The notes: generated from the letters alone by a model not told the origin. A stretch of 49,929 bases of DNA from an uncultured Bacilli bacterium (GCA_934141615.1 CAKPCM010000002.1:1-49929); one strand, 5' to 3'; shown: positions 26,356 through 34,668, counted from the stretch's first letter. Numbers and translations are program-made.

Positions 26356-27117
26356 ATGAAAAGAAGGTATAAACTATTAATTGGTTTTTTAATAACGGGA
26401 ATATTTCTTATAACTATATTTTTTATAACAAGAGATAAGAAGGTTTATTATTTGTCACTAGGTGACTCTTTAGCAGCGGGACAGACTCCGAATAACAGCA
26501 TAGGTTTAAGTTATGGGGATTATGTTTCTGAGTATTTAAAAGATAAAGAAGTGTTAGAATTTTATACTAAGTCTTTTGCAAAGAGTGGGTATAGGAGTAT
26601 AGATTTGTTAAACGATTTAAAAAACAATAAGACGGTTAAGATAAATGGTAAGGCACTTACAATTAAACATGCACTTATAAAAGCGGACATAGTAACTCTT
26701 AGCATTGGATCAAATGATCTATTTTATAAACTGAACATAGGTAATGAATTTGATTTAAATGAGTTTGATGATATATATACGTACGTTGATGAGTCAATTA
26801 AAGATATAGATAAACTTCTTTATGAACTCAGAAAATCATGCAAGGAACAAATAATGGTATTTGGTTTTTATAATCCTTTTACAGCGTTTTCTAGCACTTT
26901 AGCAAACACGGTTGAACCAGTTATTTTATACGCTAATAATAAAATGGAAGATTTAGTTAAAAAATATGACATGACATATGTTGATATTCACGATATGTTT
27001 TTAGCTAATGATAACTATCTTCCTAAAAAATTAGAAATTCATCCAACCACTTTAGGTTATAAGGCTATGGCAAAAAGTGTTATTAGTTTAATTGATAAAA
27101 AAACACTTGCAAAATAA
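26356..27117 (+). CDS. SGNH/GDSL-family hydrolase, membrane-anchored
   Basis: Probable secreted esterase or lipase of the SGNH fold, 253 residues. An N-terminal anchor or signal (LLIGFLITGIFLITIFFI, about 7-24) is followed by block I LSLGDSLAAG with the nucleophile Ser. Block III is LSIGSNDLF, and block V is LEIHPTTLGYKAMA with the catalytic His. All four SGNH residues can be assigned. The substrate is unknown; some relatives remove acetyl groups from cell wall polymers. It occupies the space where rho is found in Bacillus, between murA and rpmE. Confidence 0.88.
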   Translation: MKRRYKLLIGFLITGIFLITIFFITRDKKVYYLSLGDSLAAGQTPNNSIGLSYGDYVSEYLKDKEVLEFYTKSFAKSGYRSIDLLNDLKNNKTVKINGKALTIKHALIKADIVTLSIGSNDLFYKLNIGNEFDLNEFDDIYTYVDESIKDIDKLLYELRKSCKEQIMVFGFYNPFTAFSSTLANTVEPVILYANNKMEDLVKKYDMTYVDIHDMFLANDNYLPKKLEIHPTTLGYKAMAKSVISLIDKKTLAK

Positions 27118-27135
27118 TAAAACAATTGTTATAAT
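27107..27135 (+). promoter_or_regulatory. Promoter of rpmE
   Basis: TTGCAA at 27107-27112, a 17-base spacer and TATAAT at 27130-27135 with TG one base upstream. The -35 box lies in the last codons of the hydrolase gene. Confidence 0.7.
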
Positions 27136-27184
27136 ATAAAAGATTTTATATCTATGACTTTATAAGAGTCATGGCGAAAGGAGC
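27134..27184 (+). promoter_or_regulatory. Structured leader of rpmE, candidate autoregulatory element
   Basis: Two hairpins lie in the short 5' region. ATATAAAA/TTTTATAT (27134-27151) has only two loop bases and overlaps the probable transcription start. ATGACT/AGTCAT (27154-27172) follows with a seven-base loop. GGCGAAAGGAG comes next and includes the ribosome site. L31 leaders of several types are known in bacteria; I cannot say whether this matches one. Confidence 0.4.
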
Positions 27185-27192
27185 TATAGAAT

Positions 27193-27417
27193 ATGCCTAA
27201 AAAAGAAAGTATCTATATGACTTCTACAGTTACATGTACTTGTGGAAACACATTCGAAACAAAATCTACTAAGGATAAAATACACGTAGAATCTTGCTTT
27301 AAATGTCATCCATTCTACACTGGTCAAGCAACTATGCAATCAAAGACTGGTAGAGCTGAGAAGTTTAACCAAAAATATGGTTTAAAGAGCAATGTTAGTG
27401 CAACAAAAGCTGAGTAA
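27193..27417 (+). CDS. rpmE: 50S ribosomal protein L31, zinc-binding form
   Basis: L31 bridges the large and small subunits. The 74-residue product has TCTCGNTF and ESCFKCHPFYTGQ, giving the CxC and CxxC zinc ligands of the C+ type, so it is the zinc-containing version and not the zinc-free paralogue. The C-terminal end matches the family (TGRAEKFNQKYGL). It has its own promoter and leader, and a strong ribosome site AAAGGAG. Confidence 0.96.
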   Translation: MPKKESIYMTSTVTCTCGNTFETKSTKDKIHVESCFKCHPFYTGQATMQSKTGRAEKFNQKYGLKSNVSATKAE

Positions 27418-27434
27418 TAACCATAAGTAAACTA

Positions 27435-27464
27435 TTGACAAAAAACACAAAATAGTGTTATATT
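27435..27464 (+). promoter_or_regulatory. Promoter of the str operon
   Basis: TTGACA at 27435-27440, an 18-base spacer and TATATT at 27459-27464 with TG one base upstream. It gives a leader of about 85 bases before rpsL. Confidence 0.7.
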
Positions 27465-27477
27465 AAATAAGCTGATG

Positions 27478-27508
27478 TTTAAGTCTTACTATTTTCGTAA
27501 GGCTTAAA
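27478..27508 (+). promoter_or_regulatory. Long hairpin in the rpsL leader
   Basis: TTTAAGTCTTAC (27478-27489) pairs with GTAAGGCTTAAA (27497-27508) over twelve pairs including one G-U. No T run follows, so it is not a simple terminator. It may stabilise the mRNA or be a target for feedback by a ribosomal protein such as S7. Confidence 0.5.
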
Positions 27509-27560
27509 AATATATCATAAATGAAACACCAGGTAGTGTGTTAAGAAAGGAGTAGAAATT

Positions 27561-27974
27561 ATGCCTACAATAAACCAAATTCTTCGTCATGGAAGACAAA
27601 AGAAGACTCGTAAGCCAAAAGCACCTGTTTTACTTGTTAGAACTAATACTCTAAAGAAGAAAAACATCTCTGCTTCATCACCACAAAAACGTGGAGTTTG
27701 TACTCGTGTTGGTACTATGACACCAAAGAAGCCAAACTCAGCATTACGTAAGTATGCTCGTGTACGTTTAAGTAATGGTTACGAAGTAACTGCTTATATT
27801 CCTGGAGAAGGACACAACTTACAAGAACACAGCGTAGTATTAATACGTGGTGGTCGTGTTAAGGACTTAATCGGTGTGCGTTATCACATCATAAGAGGTA
27901 CATTAGATACTCAAGGTGTTGCTGATAGAAAACAAGCAAGATCTAAGTATGGTGCTAAAAGACCTAAAAAGTAA
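27561..27974 (+). CDS. rpsL: 30S ribosomal protein S12
   Basis: S12 sits at the decoding centre. The 137-residue product contains CTRVGTMTPKKPNSALRKYA with the Lys that streptomycin-resistance mutations alter, and the second conserved loop VLIRGGRVKDLIGVRYHIIRG. A good ribosome site (AAAGGAG) precedes it. rpsG follows 40 bases later, the start of a classical str operon. Confidence 0.98.
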   Translation: MPTINQILRHGRQKKTRKPKAPVLLVRTNTLKKKNISASSPQKRGVCTRVGTMTPKKPNSALRKYARVRLSNGYEVTAYIPGEGHNLQEHSVVLIRGGRVKDLIGVRYHIIRGTLDTQGVADRKQARSKYGAKRPKK

Positions 27975-28014
27975 AAAATAATAATTAATCATAATAATAA
28001 AAGGAGGACAATAT

Positions 28015-28482
28015 ATGCGTAAAAGACGTGCTGTTAAAAGAGACGTATTACCAGATCCAGTCTATAATTCAAAGGTAATTACTAAGTTAATCAACCAAAT
28101 TATGCTAGATGGTAAACGTGGTAAAGCAGAAACAATCGTTTATGATGCGTTTGATATGATTCATGAAAGAACCGGAGAAAACGCAAATGACGTATTTAAA
28201 AAAGCTATGGAAAACGTTACTCCAGCATTAGAAGTTAAAGCTCGTCGTGTTGGTGGTGCAAACTATCAAGTACCAGTTGAAGTTAAACCAGATAGAGCAC
28301 AAGCTTTAGCATTACGTTGGATCGTTAATGCAACCCGCTCACGTGGTGGTAAAACTATGGCTGAAAAATTAGCTAATGAACTAATTGATGCTTCAAACGG
28401 AACTGGAGCAGCAGTTAAGAAAAAAGATGATACTCACAGAATGGCAGAAGCTAATAAAGCATTTGCACATTATCGTTGGTAG
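28015..28482 (+). CDS. rpsG: 30S ribosomal protein S7
   Basis: S7 nucleates assembly of the 30S head and in many bacteria represses the str operon. The 155-residue product begins MRKRRAVKRDVLPDPVYNSK and has VKARRVGGANYQVPVEV and ALRWIVNATRSRGGKTMAEKLANE, all family-typical. It has a strong ribosome site, AAAGGAGGAC. fusA starts 14 bases downstream. Confidence 0.98.
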   Translation: MRKRRAVKRDVLPDPVYNSKVITKLINQIMLDGKRGKAETIVYDAFDMIHERTGENANDVFKKAMENVTPALEVKARRVGGANYQVPVEVKPDRAQALALRWIVNATRSRGGKTMAEKLANELIDASNGTGAAVKKKDDTHRMAEANKAFAHYRW

Positions 28483-28496
28483 GAAAGGATTAGTAT

Positions 28497-30569
28497 ATGG
28501 CTCGTGAATATTCATTAGAAAAAACTCGTAACATTGGTATTATGGCTCACGTTGATGCCGGAAAAACCACTTGTACAGAGCGTGTTTTATTCCATACCCA
28601 TAAGATTCACAAAATTGGTGAAACTCATGATGGTGAATCACAAATGGACTGGATGGAACAAGAAAAAGAACGTGGTATTACCATTACTTCCGCTGCTACT
28701 ACTGCATTCTGGAAGGGTAATCGTTTAAACATCATTGATACTCCAGGTCACGTAGACTTCACAATCGAAGTTACAAGATCACTTAGAGTACTAGATGGTG
28801 CCGTTACAGTACTTGATTCACAAAATGGTGTTGAACCTCAAACTGAAAACGTTTGGCGTCAAGCAACTGAAATGGGTGTTCCAAGACTTGTTTTCTCAAA
28901 CAAGATGGACAAAATGGGTGCAGACTTTGCAGCTAGTGTTGAATCTATTAAAACAAGATTAGGTGTTAAAGCAACTGCTATTCAATGGCCAATTGGTGCT
29001 GAATCAGAATTTGACGGCATAATTGACTTAGTTACAATGAAGGCTTATCACTATGATGGTAAACCAGAAGAAAATCCTACTGAAATCGAAATTCCAGCTG
29101 ACTTAAAAGACATAGCAGAAGAAAAGAGAATTGCTATGATTGAAGATGCTGCTGAATTCGATGAAGAATTAATGGAAAAATACTTAGAAGGTGCTGAAAT
29201 TTCTGTTGACCTAATTAAAAGAGCAATCAGAAAAGGTGTTCTTGCAGTTAAGATGTTCCCAGTAATGTGCGGTACTGCACTTGGAAACATTGGTGTTAAG
29301 TTAATGCTTGATGCTGTAATAGATTACTTACCTGCACCAACTGATATTCCATCAATTAAGGGTCACGATGAAAATGATCACGAAGTATTAAGACATGCAT
29401 CAGATAGTGAACCATTTGCTGCATTAGCATTCAAGATTATGACAGACCCATTCGTTGGTAGATTATCATTCTTCCGTGTATATTCAGGTACACTAAAGAG
29501 TGGTTCATATGTTCTTAATGCAAACAAAGGCGTTAAAGAAAGAATTGGACGTATCTTACAAATGCACGCTAATAACCGTACTGAAATACAAGAAGTATTC
29601 GCAGGTGATATAGCAGCAGCCGTAGGACTTAAAAATACTACAACAGGAGATACTTTATGTGACGAAAAACACGAAGTTATCCTTGAAAAAATGGTTATTC
29701 CTGAACCAGTTATCTCAATTGCTATTGAGCCAAAGAGTAAGGGAGACCAAGAAAAGATGTCTACTGCACTTCAAAAGTTAGCAGAAGAAGATCCAACATT
29801 TAGAGCAGAAACTGATCAAGAATCTGGTCAAACTGTTATATCTGGTATGGGTGAACTTCACTTGGACGTATTAGTAGACAGAATGAAACGTGAGTTTGGT
29901 GTTGAAGCAAACATTGGTAAACCACAAGTTGCTTATCGTGAAACTTTAACAGCTGCCGGTGATTGTGAAGGTAAATATATCAAACAATCAGGTGGACGTG
30001 GTCAATATGGACACGTTTGGGTTAAGTTTGAACCAAATCCAGATAAAGGATATGAATTCGTTGACGCTATCGTTGGTGGTGTTGTTCCTCGTGAATACAT
30101 CCCAGTAGTAGACAAGGGATTACAAGAAGCTATGAAAACTGGTGTTTTAGCTGGATATCCTATGATAGACGTTAAGGCAACATTATTTGATGGTTCTTAC
30201 CACGATGTTGACTCTAACGAAATGGCATTTAAGGTTGCTGCATCGTTAGCACTTAAAGAAGCTAAGAAAAACTGTAAACCAGTACTTCTAGAACCAATAA
30301 TGAAAGTTGATATAGTAGTTCCAGAAGAATACTTAGGTAACGTAATGGGTGATGTTACATCTCGTCGTGGACGTCCAATGGGACAAGAAGCACAAGGTAA
30401 CTCACTTAAGATCAATGCTTACGTACCATTATCAGAAATGTTTGGTTACGCAACAAGCTTAAGATCTAATACTCAAGGACGTGGTACATTCATGATGTTA
30501 TTTGATCACTATGAAGAAGTACCTAAGAGTATCTCAGAAGACATCATTAAGAAAAATGGTGCACAATAA
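28497..30569 (+). CDS. fusA: Elongation factor G
   Basis: EF-G is the GTPase that drives translocation and, with RRF, recycling. The 690-residue product has the G1 loop AHVDAGKTTCTER, switch II DTPGHVDFTIEV and G4 NKMDKMGA. Domains II to V follow, including the family segment SGGRGQYGHVWVKFEP. Length and motifs fit the main translational EF-G and not a ribosome-protection paralogue. It is cotranscribed with rpsL and rpsG. A hairpin and possible promoter separate it from tuf. Confidence 0.97.
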   Translation: MAREYSLEKTRNIGIMAHVDAGKTTCTERVLFHTHKIHKIGETHDGESQMDWMEQEKERGITITSAATTAFWKGNRLNIIDTPGHVDFTIEVTRSLRVLDGAVTVLDSQNGVEPQTENVWRQATEMGVPRLVFSNKMDKMGADFAASVESIKTRLGVKATAIQWPIGAESEFDGIIDLVTMKAYHYDGKPEENPTEIEIPADLKDIAEEKRIAMIEDAAEFDEELMEKYLEGAEISVDLIKRAIRKGVLAVKMFPVMCGTALGNIGVKLMLDAVIDYLPAPTDIPSIKGHDENDHEVLRHASDSEPFAALAFKIMTDPFVGRLSFFRVYSGTLKSGSYVLNANKGVKERIGRILQMHANNRTEIQEVFAGDIAAAVGLKNTTTGDTLCDEKHEVILEKMVIPEPVISIAIEPKSKGDQEKMSTALQKLAEEDPTFRAETDQESGQTVISGMGELHLDVLVDRMKREFGVEANIGKPQVAYRETLTAAGDCEGKYIKQSGGRGQYGHVWVKFEPNPDKGYEFVDAIVGGVVPREYIPVVDKGLQEAMKTGVLAGYPMIDVKATLFDGSYHDVDSNEMAFKVAASLALKEAKKNCKPVLLEPIMKVDIVVPEEYLGNVMGDVTSRRGRPMGQEAQGNSLKINAYVPLSEMFGYATSLRSNTQGRGTFMMLFDHYEEVPKSISEDIIKKNGAQ

Positions 30570-30581
30570 TAAATAATCCTG

Positions 30582-30606
30582 AGGGAAAATACTTGCTATT
30601 TTCCCT
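30582..30606 (+). promoter_or_regulatory. Hairpin between fusA and tuf
   Basis: AGGGAAAATA (30582-30591) pairs perfectly with TATTTTCCCT (30597-30606) around five bases. No T tract follows, so it is not a standard terminator. It may be an RNA processing or stability element that lets tuf be made in excess of fusA. Confidence 0.5.
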
Positions 30607-30621
30607 TAGATTAGATAAAAT
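30593..30621 (+). promoter_or_regulatory. Possible internal promoter of tuf
   Basis: TTGCTA at 30593-30598, a 17-base spacer and TAAAAT at 30616-30621. It overlaps the hairpin above. The -35 match is weak, but spacing is ideal and separate tuf promoters are common. Confidence 0.4.
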
Positions 30622-30655
30622 AGATATGTAATTCATATAGGGAGGAAAAATAATT

Positions 30656-31840
30656 ATGGCAAAAGAAAAATTTGATCGTTCAAAACCACATGTTAACATT
30701 GGTACTATTGGACACGTTGACCATGGTAAAACTACTTTAACAGCTGCAATCACTAAAAGATTAGCTGAAAAGGGACAAGCTAAATTCGAAGACTATGCAG
30801 ATATCGATAAAGCTCCTGAAGAAAGAGAACGTGGTATAACAATTAACACTGCACACGTTGAGTATGAAACTGACAAACGTCACTATGCTCACGTAGACTG
30901 CCCAGGACACGCTGACTATGTTAAAAACATGATCACTGGTGCTGCACAAATGGACGGAGCAATCCTAGTTTTAGCTGCAACTGATGGTCCTATGGCTCAA
31001 ACTAAAGAACACATCTTACTTGCTCGTCAAGTTGGTGTTCCAAGAATCGTTGTATTCATGAACAAATGTGATATGGTTGACGATCCAGAAATGCTAGACT
31101 TAGTAGAAATGGATGTTCGTGAACTATTATCTAAATACGGATATGACGGAGATAACACTCCAGTAATCCGTGGTTCTGCTCTTAAAGCTCTTGAAGGAGA
31201 TCCAGAGTGGGAAGCTAAGATTGATGAATTAATGAACGCTGTTGATGAATGGATTCCAACTCCAGAAAGAGACAACACAAAACCATTCTTAATGTCAATC
31301 GAAGACGTATTTACTATCACTGGACGTGGTACTGTTGTTACAGGACGTGTTGAACGTGGTGAATTAAAATTAAACGACGAAGTTGAAATCGTAGGTTTAA
31401 AACCAACTCAAAAGACAGTTGTTACTGGTATTGAAATGTTCCGTAAACAACTAGACTTTGCTGAAGCAGGAGATAACGCTGGTGTATTATTACGTGGTAT
31501 TTCACGTGAACAAGTACAACGTGGTCAAGTTCTTGCTAAACCAGGAACAGTTACTCCACATACTAAATTTGAAGCTCAAGTTTACGTATTAAGTAAAGAA
31601 GAAGGCGGACGTCATACTCCATTCTTCTCAAACTACAGACCTCAATTCTACTTCAGAACTACTGATGTTACTGGTGTTGTTACATTACCAGAAGGAACTG
31701 AAATGGTTATGCCTGGTGACAACGTTAATATGTCAGTTGAATTAATTGCTCCAATCGCAATTGAAAACGGTACTAAGTTCTCTATCCGTGAAGGTGGACG
31801 TACTGTTGGTGCTGGTACAGTTACTAAGATTGATGCATAA
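30656..31840 (+). CDS. tuf: Elongation factor Tu
   Basis: EF-Tu carries aminoacyl-tRNA to the ribosome as a GTP complex. The 394-residue product has GHVDHGKTTLTAAIT (P-loop), the switch I segment ERERGITINTAHVEYET, DCPGHADYVKNM and NKCDMVDD. Two beta-barrel domains follow. Codon use is strongly biased, as expected for a very abundant protein. The ribosome site is GGGAGGA. A terminator follows. Confidence 0.98.
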   Translation: MAKEKFDRSKPHVNIGTIGHVDHGKTTLTAAITKRLAEKGQAKFEDYADIDKAPEERERGITINTAHVEYETDKRHYAHVDCPGHADYVKNMITGAAQMDGAILVLAATDGPMAQTKEHILLARQVGVPRIVVFMNKCDMVDDPEMLDLVEMDVRELLSKYGYDGDNTPVIRGSALKALEGDPEWEAKIDELMNAVDEWIPTPERDNTKPFLMSIEDVFTITGRGTVVTGRVERGELKLNDEVEIVGLKPTQKTVVTGIEMFRKQLDFAEAGDNAGVLLRGISREQVQRGQVLAKPGTVTPHTKFEAQVYVLSKEEGGRHTPFFSNYRPQFYFRTTDVTGVVTLPEGTEMVMPGDNVNMSVELIAPIAIENGTKFSIREGGRTVGAGTVTKIDA

Positions 31841-31854
31841 TTAAGGTTAAACTA

Positions 31855-31885
31855 AAAGACATTCATTAATGAGTGTCTTTTTTTG
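31855..31885 (+). terminator. Terminator after tuf
   Basis: AAAGACATTCA pairs with TGAGTGTCTTT (one G-U pair) and is followed by seven T. It ends the str operon. Confidence 0.85.
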
Positions 31886-31890
31886 TGCAT

Positions 31891-31916
31891 AAAAAAACAG
31901 AAGAATGTATCTTCTG
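31891..31916 (-). terminator. Terminator of the FemABX-type gene
   Basis: On the minus strand CAGAAGA pairs with TCTTCTG around five bases and is followed by seven T. It lies directly after the stop and next to the tuf terminator, so the two convergent units are separately ended. Confidence 0.8.
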
Positions 31917-31917
31917 A

Positions 31918-33165
31918 CTATATTGGCGTATTAAGCCAGTTAAGGATTGGGTTAAGTCTGCTTCCTGTATAATAAGATTTCTTATTTATTACAAGGTCAA
32001 ACTCTCCAACATATTCTACCATTTTGTTAGACATTTCAGTCATTAAAGTAGATTCATAATCTTTTTTAAATTCACTAGTTAACCCACCTAAATTAACAAC
32101 TTTATATCCCATTTTAGCGTATTCTTGCATTAGTTGCCACTTAAGTAAGTATTCTGGATATTGATCTTTAAATGTCTCGTTAACACCACTTGCAAAGAAT
32201 GTTACGGTGCTTCCGTATTTAATTACTGCAACTGCTGCGGTAACAAGACCACTAGGATACCTTTGAAAAAGATTACTAGCTTCCAACATATTTTTCTTAT
32301 ATTTAGCAAGCCCTTCATCAGATTTTAGTTTTTCATTTATAATGGCATCTTTATTAGGATTGTTAAAATCTTGCATTTGCATATTTAAATCATTATTTCT
32401 TTGTTCTTCATTTTCATACATTGTTTTACTAGAATTTACATAAGAAATAGGTTCTAATTTATTAAAATATATTTCAAACATGTTTTGCCCATAAAATTGA
32501 TAATAATCTAAATAGTAATCAAGTGGTGGTGTAGTTTTGTTTATTACACTGTAAAGTAAGCTAATGTCATTCATTGAACCACGATAAACACGATTTCCTA
32601 ATTTGGATGCTTCACTTATTTTTTCTCTAGCTTCTTTTGATATCGAATTATATAATGCTATTATGTTACTATCTAAAGCAGTTAGTGCATTCCATCTTGG
32701 TTTAGATGCTTCCATACCATTATTGAACCCCATGTGAATATAACCTAGTCCTTGTAGTTTTTGAACTAAACTTTGATTAGAATCTGAAAGTGTTTTTTCA
32801 CTCCCATCTATGTTATGTTCCTTATATACTACCATAGGATCTACCTTAACATAAGTAAAGTTCCTTTTAGATAAAAAGTCCTTTAATTTTTCGGTAAATT
32901 CTTTTACTAAATCATCGTTATTCCAATCTATTAAAAAACCTCTTGGGGCATATCCCATTTTTCTTTTTTCTTTAGCATCATTTTTAACAATAATTAAAGT
33001 TGCGGCCTTAATTTCACCATCATCAGCAGCGAGGCCTAAATAATAAGCATTGTGTCCATGCTTAGTCATAAGCCTACCATAATTACTTGTTTGATAATAG
33101 TTGTGATTAGGGTGAGAAATTGCGAATTGATCAAATCTAGCTTCATCAAGTAATATAATTTGCAT
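31918..33165 (-). CDS. FemABX-type aminoacyltransferase, peptidoglycan cross-bridge
   Basis: Probable tRNA-dependent transferase that adds amino acids to the lysine of lipid II, building interpeptide bridges. The 415-residue product has the two GNAT-like halves of the FemABX fold (SHPNHNYYQTSNYGRL at the start, KMGYAPRGFLIDWNND). A charged helical insertion at about 245-285 replaces the FemA coiled coil. The C-terminal NLGGLTSEFKKDYESTLMTEMSNKM lacks a clear FemA/FemB subtype signature, so the amino acid is unknown. The minus-strand ribosome site is AAGGGAGGG. It interrupts the space between tuf and eno. Confidence 0.87.
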   Translation of the reverse strand: MQIILLDEARFDQFAISHPNHNYYQTSNYGRLMTKHGHNAYYLGLAADDGEIKAATLIIVKNDAKEKRKMGYAPRGFLIDWNNDDLVKEFTEKLKDFLSKRNFTYVKVDPMVVYKEHNIDGSEKTLSDSNQSLVQKLQGLGYIHMGFNNGMEASKPRWNALTALDSNIIALYNSISKEAREKISEASKLGNRVYRGSMNDISLLYSVINKTTPPLDYYLDYYQFYGQNMFEIYFNKLEPISYVNSSKTMYENEEQRNNDLNMQMQDFNNPNKDAIINEKLKSDEGLAKYKKNMLEASNLFQRYPSGLVTAAVAVIKYGSTVTFFASGVNETFKDQYPEYLLKWQLMQEYAKMGYKVVNLGGLTSEFKKDYESTLMTEMSNKMVEYVGEFDLVINKKSYYTGSRLNPILNWLNTPI

Positions 33166-33195
33166 ATTAATCCCTCCCTTTTATTCTAAGATAAT

Positions 33196-33225
33196 ATTAT
33201 ACCTTAAAATACTATATAAAGTCAA
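33196..33225 (-). promoter_or_regulatory. Promoter of the FemABX-type gene
   Basis: On the minus strand TTGACT (33225-33220), an 18-base spacer and TATAAT (33201-33196). Confidence 0.65.
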
Positions 33226-33267
33226 TTTACATATTTTGATAAAAATATTAATTTAATGACGCTATAG

Positions 33268-33276
33268 TGGTATAAT
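33268..33276 (+). promoter_or_regulatory. Extended -10 promoter of eno
   Basis: TGG followed by TATAAT at 33271-33276. The -35 position (33248-33253) is only a weak match, TTAATT. Confidence 0.5.
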
Positions 33277-33304
33277 AAGCTTATAAGAAAGGTAGGCGTA
33301 AAAT

Positions 33305-34534
33305 ATGAAAATAGCTAATGTAAAAGCAAGAGAAATACTTGATTCAAGAGGAAATCCTACTGTTGAAGTGGACGTTACTTTAGAAAATGGAATAATGGCA
33401 AGGGCATGCGTTCCATCTGGAGCATCAACCGGTGTGCGTGAAGCTCTTGAAATGCGTGATAATGATACAACAAGATTTAACGGTAAGGGAGTATTAAACG
33501 CCGTTAAAAACGTAAATGAAAAAATAAGACCAGTAGTAGTTGGTATGGATGTTAAAGACCAATATAGCATCGATAATGCCATGTTAGAGTTAGATGGTAC
33601 TAAAACAAAAAGTAATTTAGGTGCTAACGCAATATTAGGCGTTTCTATGGCTTGTTTAAAGGCTGCTGCAAAAGAAAGTGGTATGCCTTTATATAAATAT
33701 GTTGGAGATGGAAAAACACTTCCAATTCCAATGATGAACATATTAAATGGTGGTGCACATGCTGATAACAAGTTAGACTTTCAAGAGTTCATGATAATCC
33801 CACAACGAGATAATATTCATGAGAGAGTAAGAGTTGGTTCAGAAGTATTCCACGCTTTAAAAAGCGTATTAAACGAAAAGAAATTATCGACTGGAGTTGG
33901 TGATGAAGGTGGTTTTGCTCCTGACTTAGATTCAAATACAGAAGGTTTTGAACTTATTATGGAAGCTATTAAAAAAGCTGGGTATACGCCTGGTGTTGAC
34001 GTAAAACTAGCAATAGATGTTGCAGCATCGGAGTTTTATAGTGATGGTAAGTATAATTTAGTAGGAGAAGGAAGAAGTCTTTCTACTGACGAATTAATAG
34101 ATTTCTATAAAGAGTTAGTAAGTAAGTATCCTATTGTTTCGATAGAAGATCCTGTAGATGAAAATGACTGGGAAGGTTTTGCTGAAGTTACTAAAGAATT
34201 AGGAGATAAAGTTCAATTAGTTGGCGATGATCTTTTTGTTACAAATAAAGAATGTTTACAAAAAGGCATCGATATGAAAGCAGGAAATGCAATTCTTTTA
34301 AAGGTAAACCAAATAGGTACTATAACAGAGACTTTAGAAACAATTAAATTAGCTAAAGAAAATGGTTATAAAACAATAATATCTCACAGAAGTGGTGAAA
34401 CAGAAGATACAATAATAGCAGATTTAGCTGTAGGTCTTGATTTAGGTCAAATAAAAACAGGCTCTATGTCTAGAACTGATAGAATATGTAAATATAACCA
34501 GTTAATGAGAATTGAAGAAGAACTAGAAGGCTAG
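33305..34534 (+). CDS. eno: Enolase
   Basis: Enolase converts 2-phosphoglycerate to phosphoenolpyruvate, the PEP used by MurA. At 409 residues it is about 20 shorter than the usual 430. Magnesium ligands and catalytic residues are visible in AIDVAASEFY, SIEDPVDENDW, LVGDDLFVTN, NAILLKVNQIGT and ISHRSGETED. The N-terminal SRGNPTVEVDV and GASTGVREALEMRD are intact. Ribosome site AGAAAGG. The stop lies within a terminator hairpin. Confidence 0.97.
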   Translation: MKIANVKAREILDSRGNPTVEVDVTLENGIMARACVPSGASTGVREALEMRDNDTTRFNGKGVLNAVKNVNEKIRPVVVGMDVKDQYSIDNAMLELDGTKTKSNLGANAILGVSMACLKAAAKESGMPLYKYVGDGKTLPIPMMNILNGGAHADNKLDFQEFMIIPQRDNIHERVRVGSEVFHALKSVLNEKKLSTGVGDEGGFAPDLDSNTEGFELIMEAIKKAGYTPGVDVKLAIDVAASEFYSDGKYNLVGEGRSLSTDELIDFYKELVSKYPIVSIEDPVDENDWEGFAEVTKELGDKVQLVGDDLFVTNKECLQKGIDMKAGNAILLKVNQIGTITETLETIKLAKENGYKTIISHRSGETEDTIIADLAVGLDLGQIKTGSMSRTDRICKYNQLMRIEEELEG

Positions 34535-34545
34535 TTCTTTTTTTT
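34518..34545 (+). terminator. Terminator after eno
   Basis: AAGAACTAG (34518-34526) pairs with CTAGTTCTT (34531-34539) around four bases, followed by a long T run. It overlaps the last codons and stop of eno and isolates the next gene from eno transcription. Confidence 0.9.
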
Positions 34546-34598
34546 GTTTACAGGTCGGTTTTGAGTTTACAAGTTCTTTGCACAATATAATAAAAAAC

Positions 34599-34626
34599 TT
34601 GACGGGGGGGGGGTATATGATATTAT
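34599..34626 (+). promoter_or_regulatory. Promoter with a ten-G spacer tract, candidate phase-variable switch
   Basis: TTGACG at 34599-34604 and TATTAT at 34621-34626 are spaced by 16 bases. G34604 to G34613 is an unbroken run of ten G, one in the -35 box and nine in the spacer. Gain of one G would make the optimal 17-base spacer. The tract is the only long G run in the window and its base use is very unlike the surroundings. A perfect TATAAT at 34586-34591 upstream, with TTGAGT 19 bases before it, could give a weaker promoter that does not depend on the tract. Confidence 0.7.
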
Positions 34627-34668
34627 AAACATAGAAAATTTTATAAATTTCACATAGGAGGAATTATT

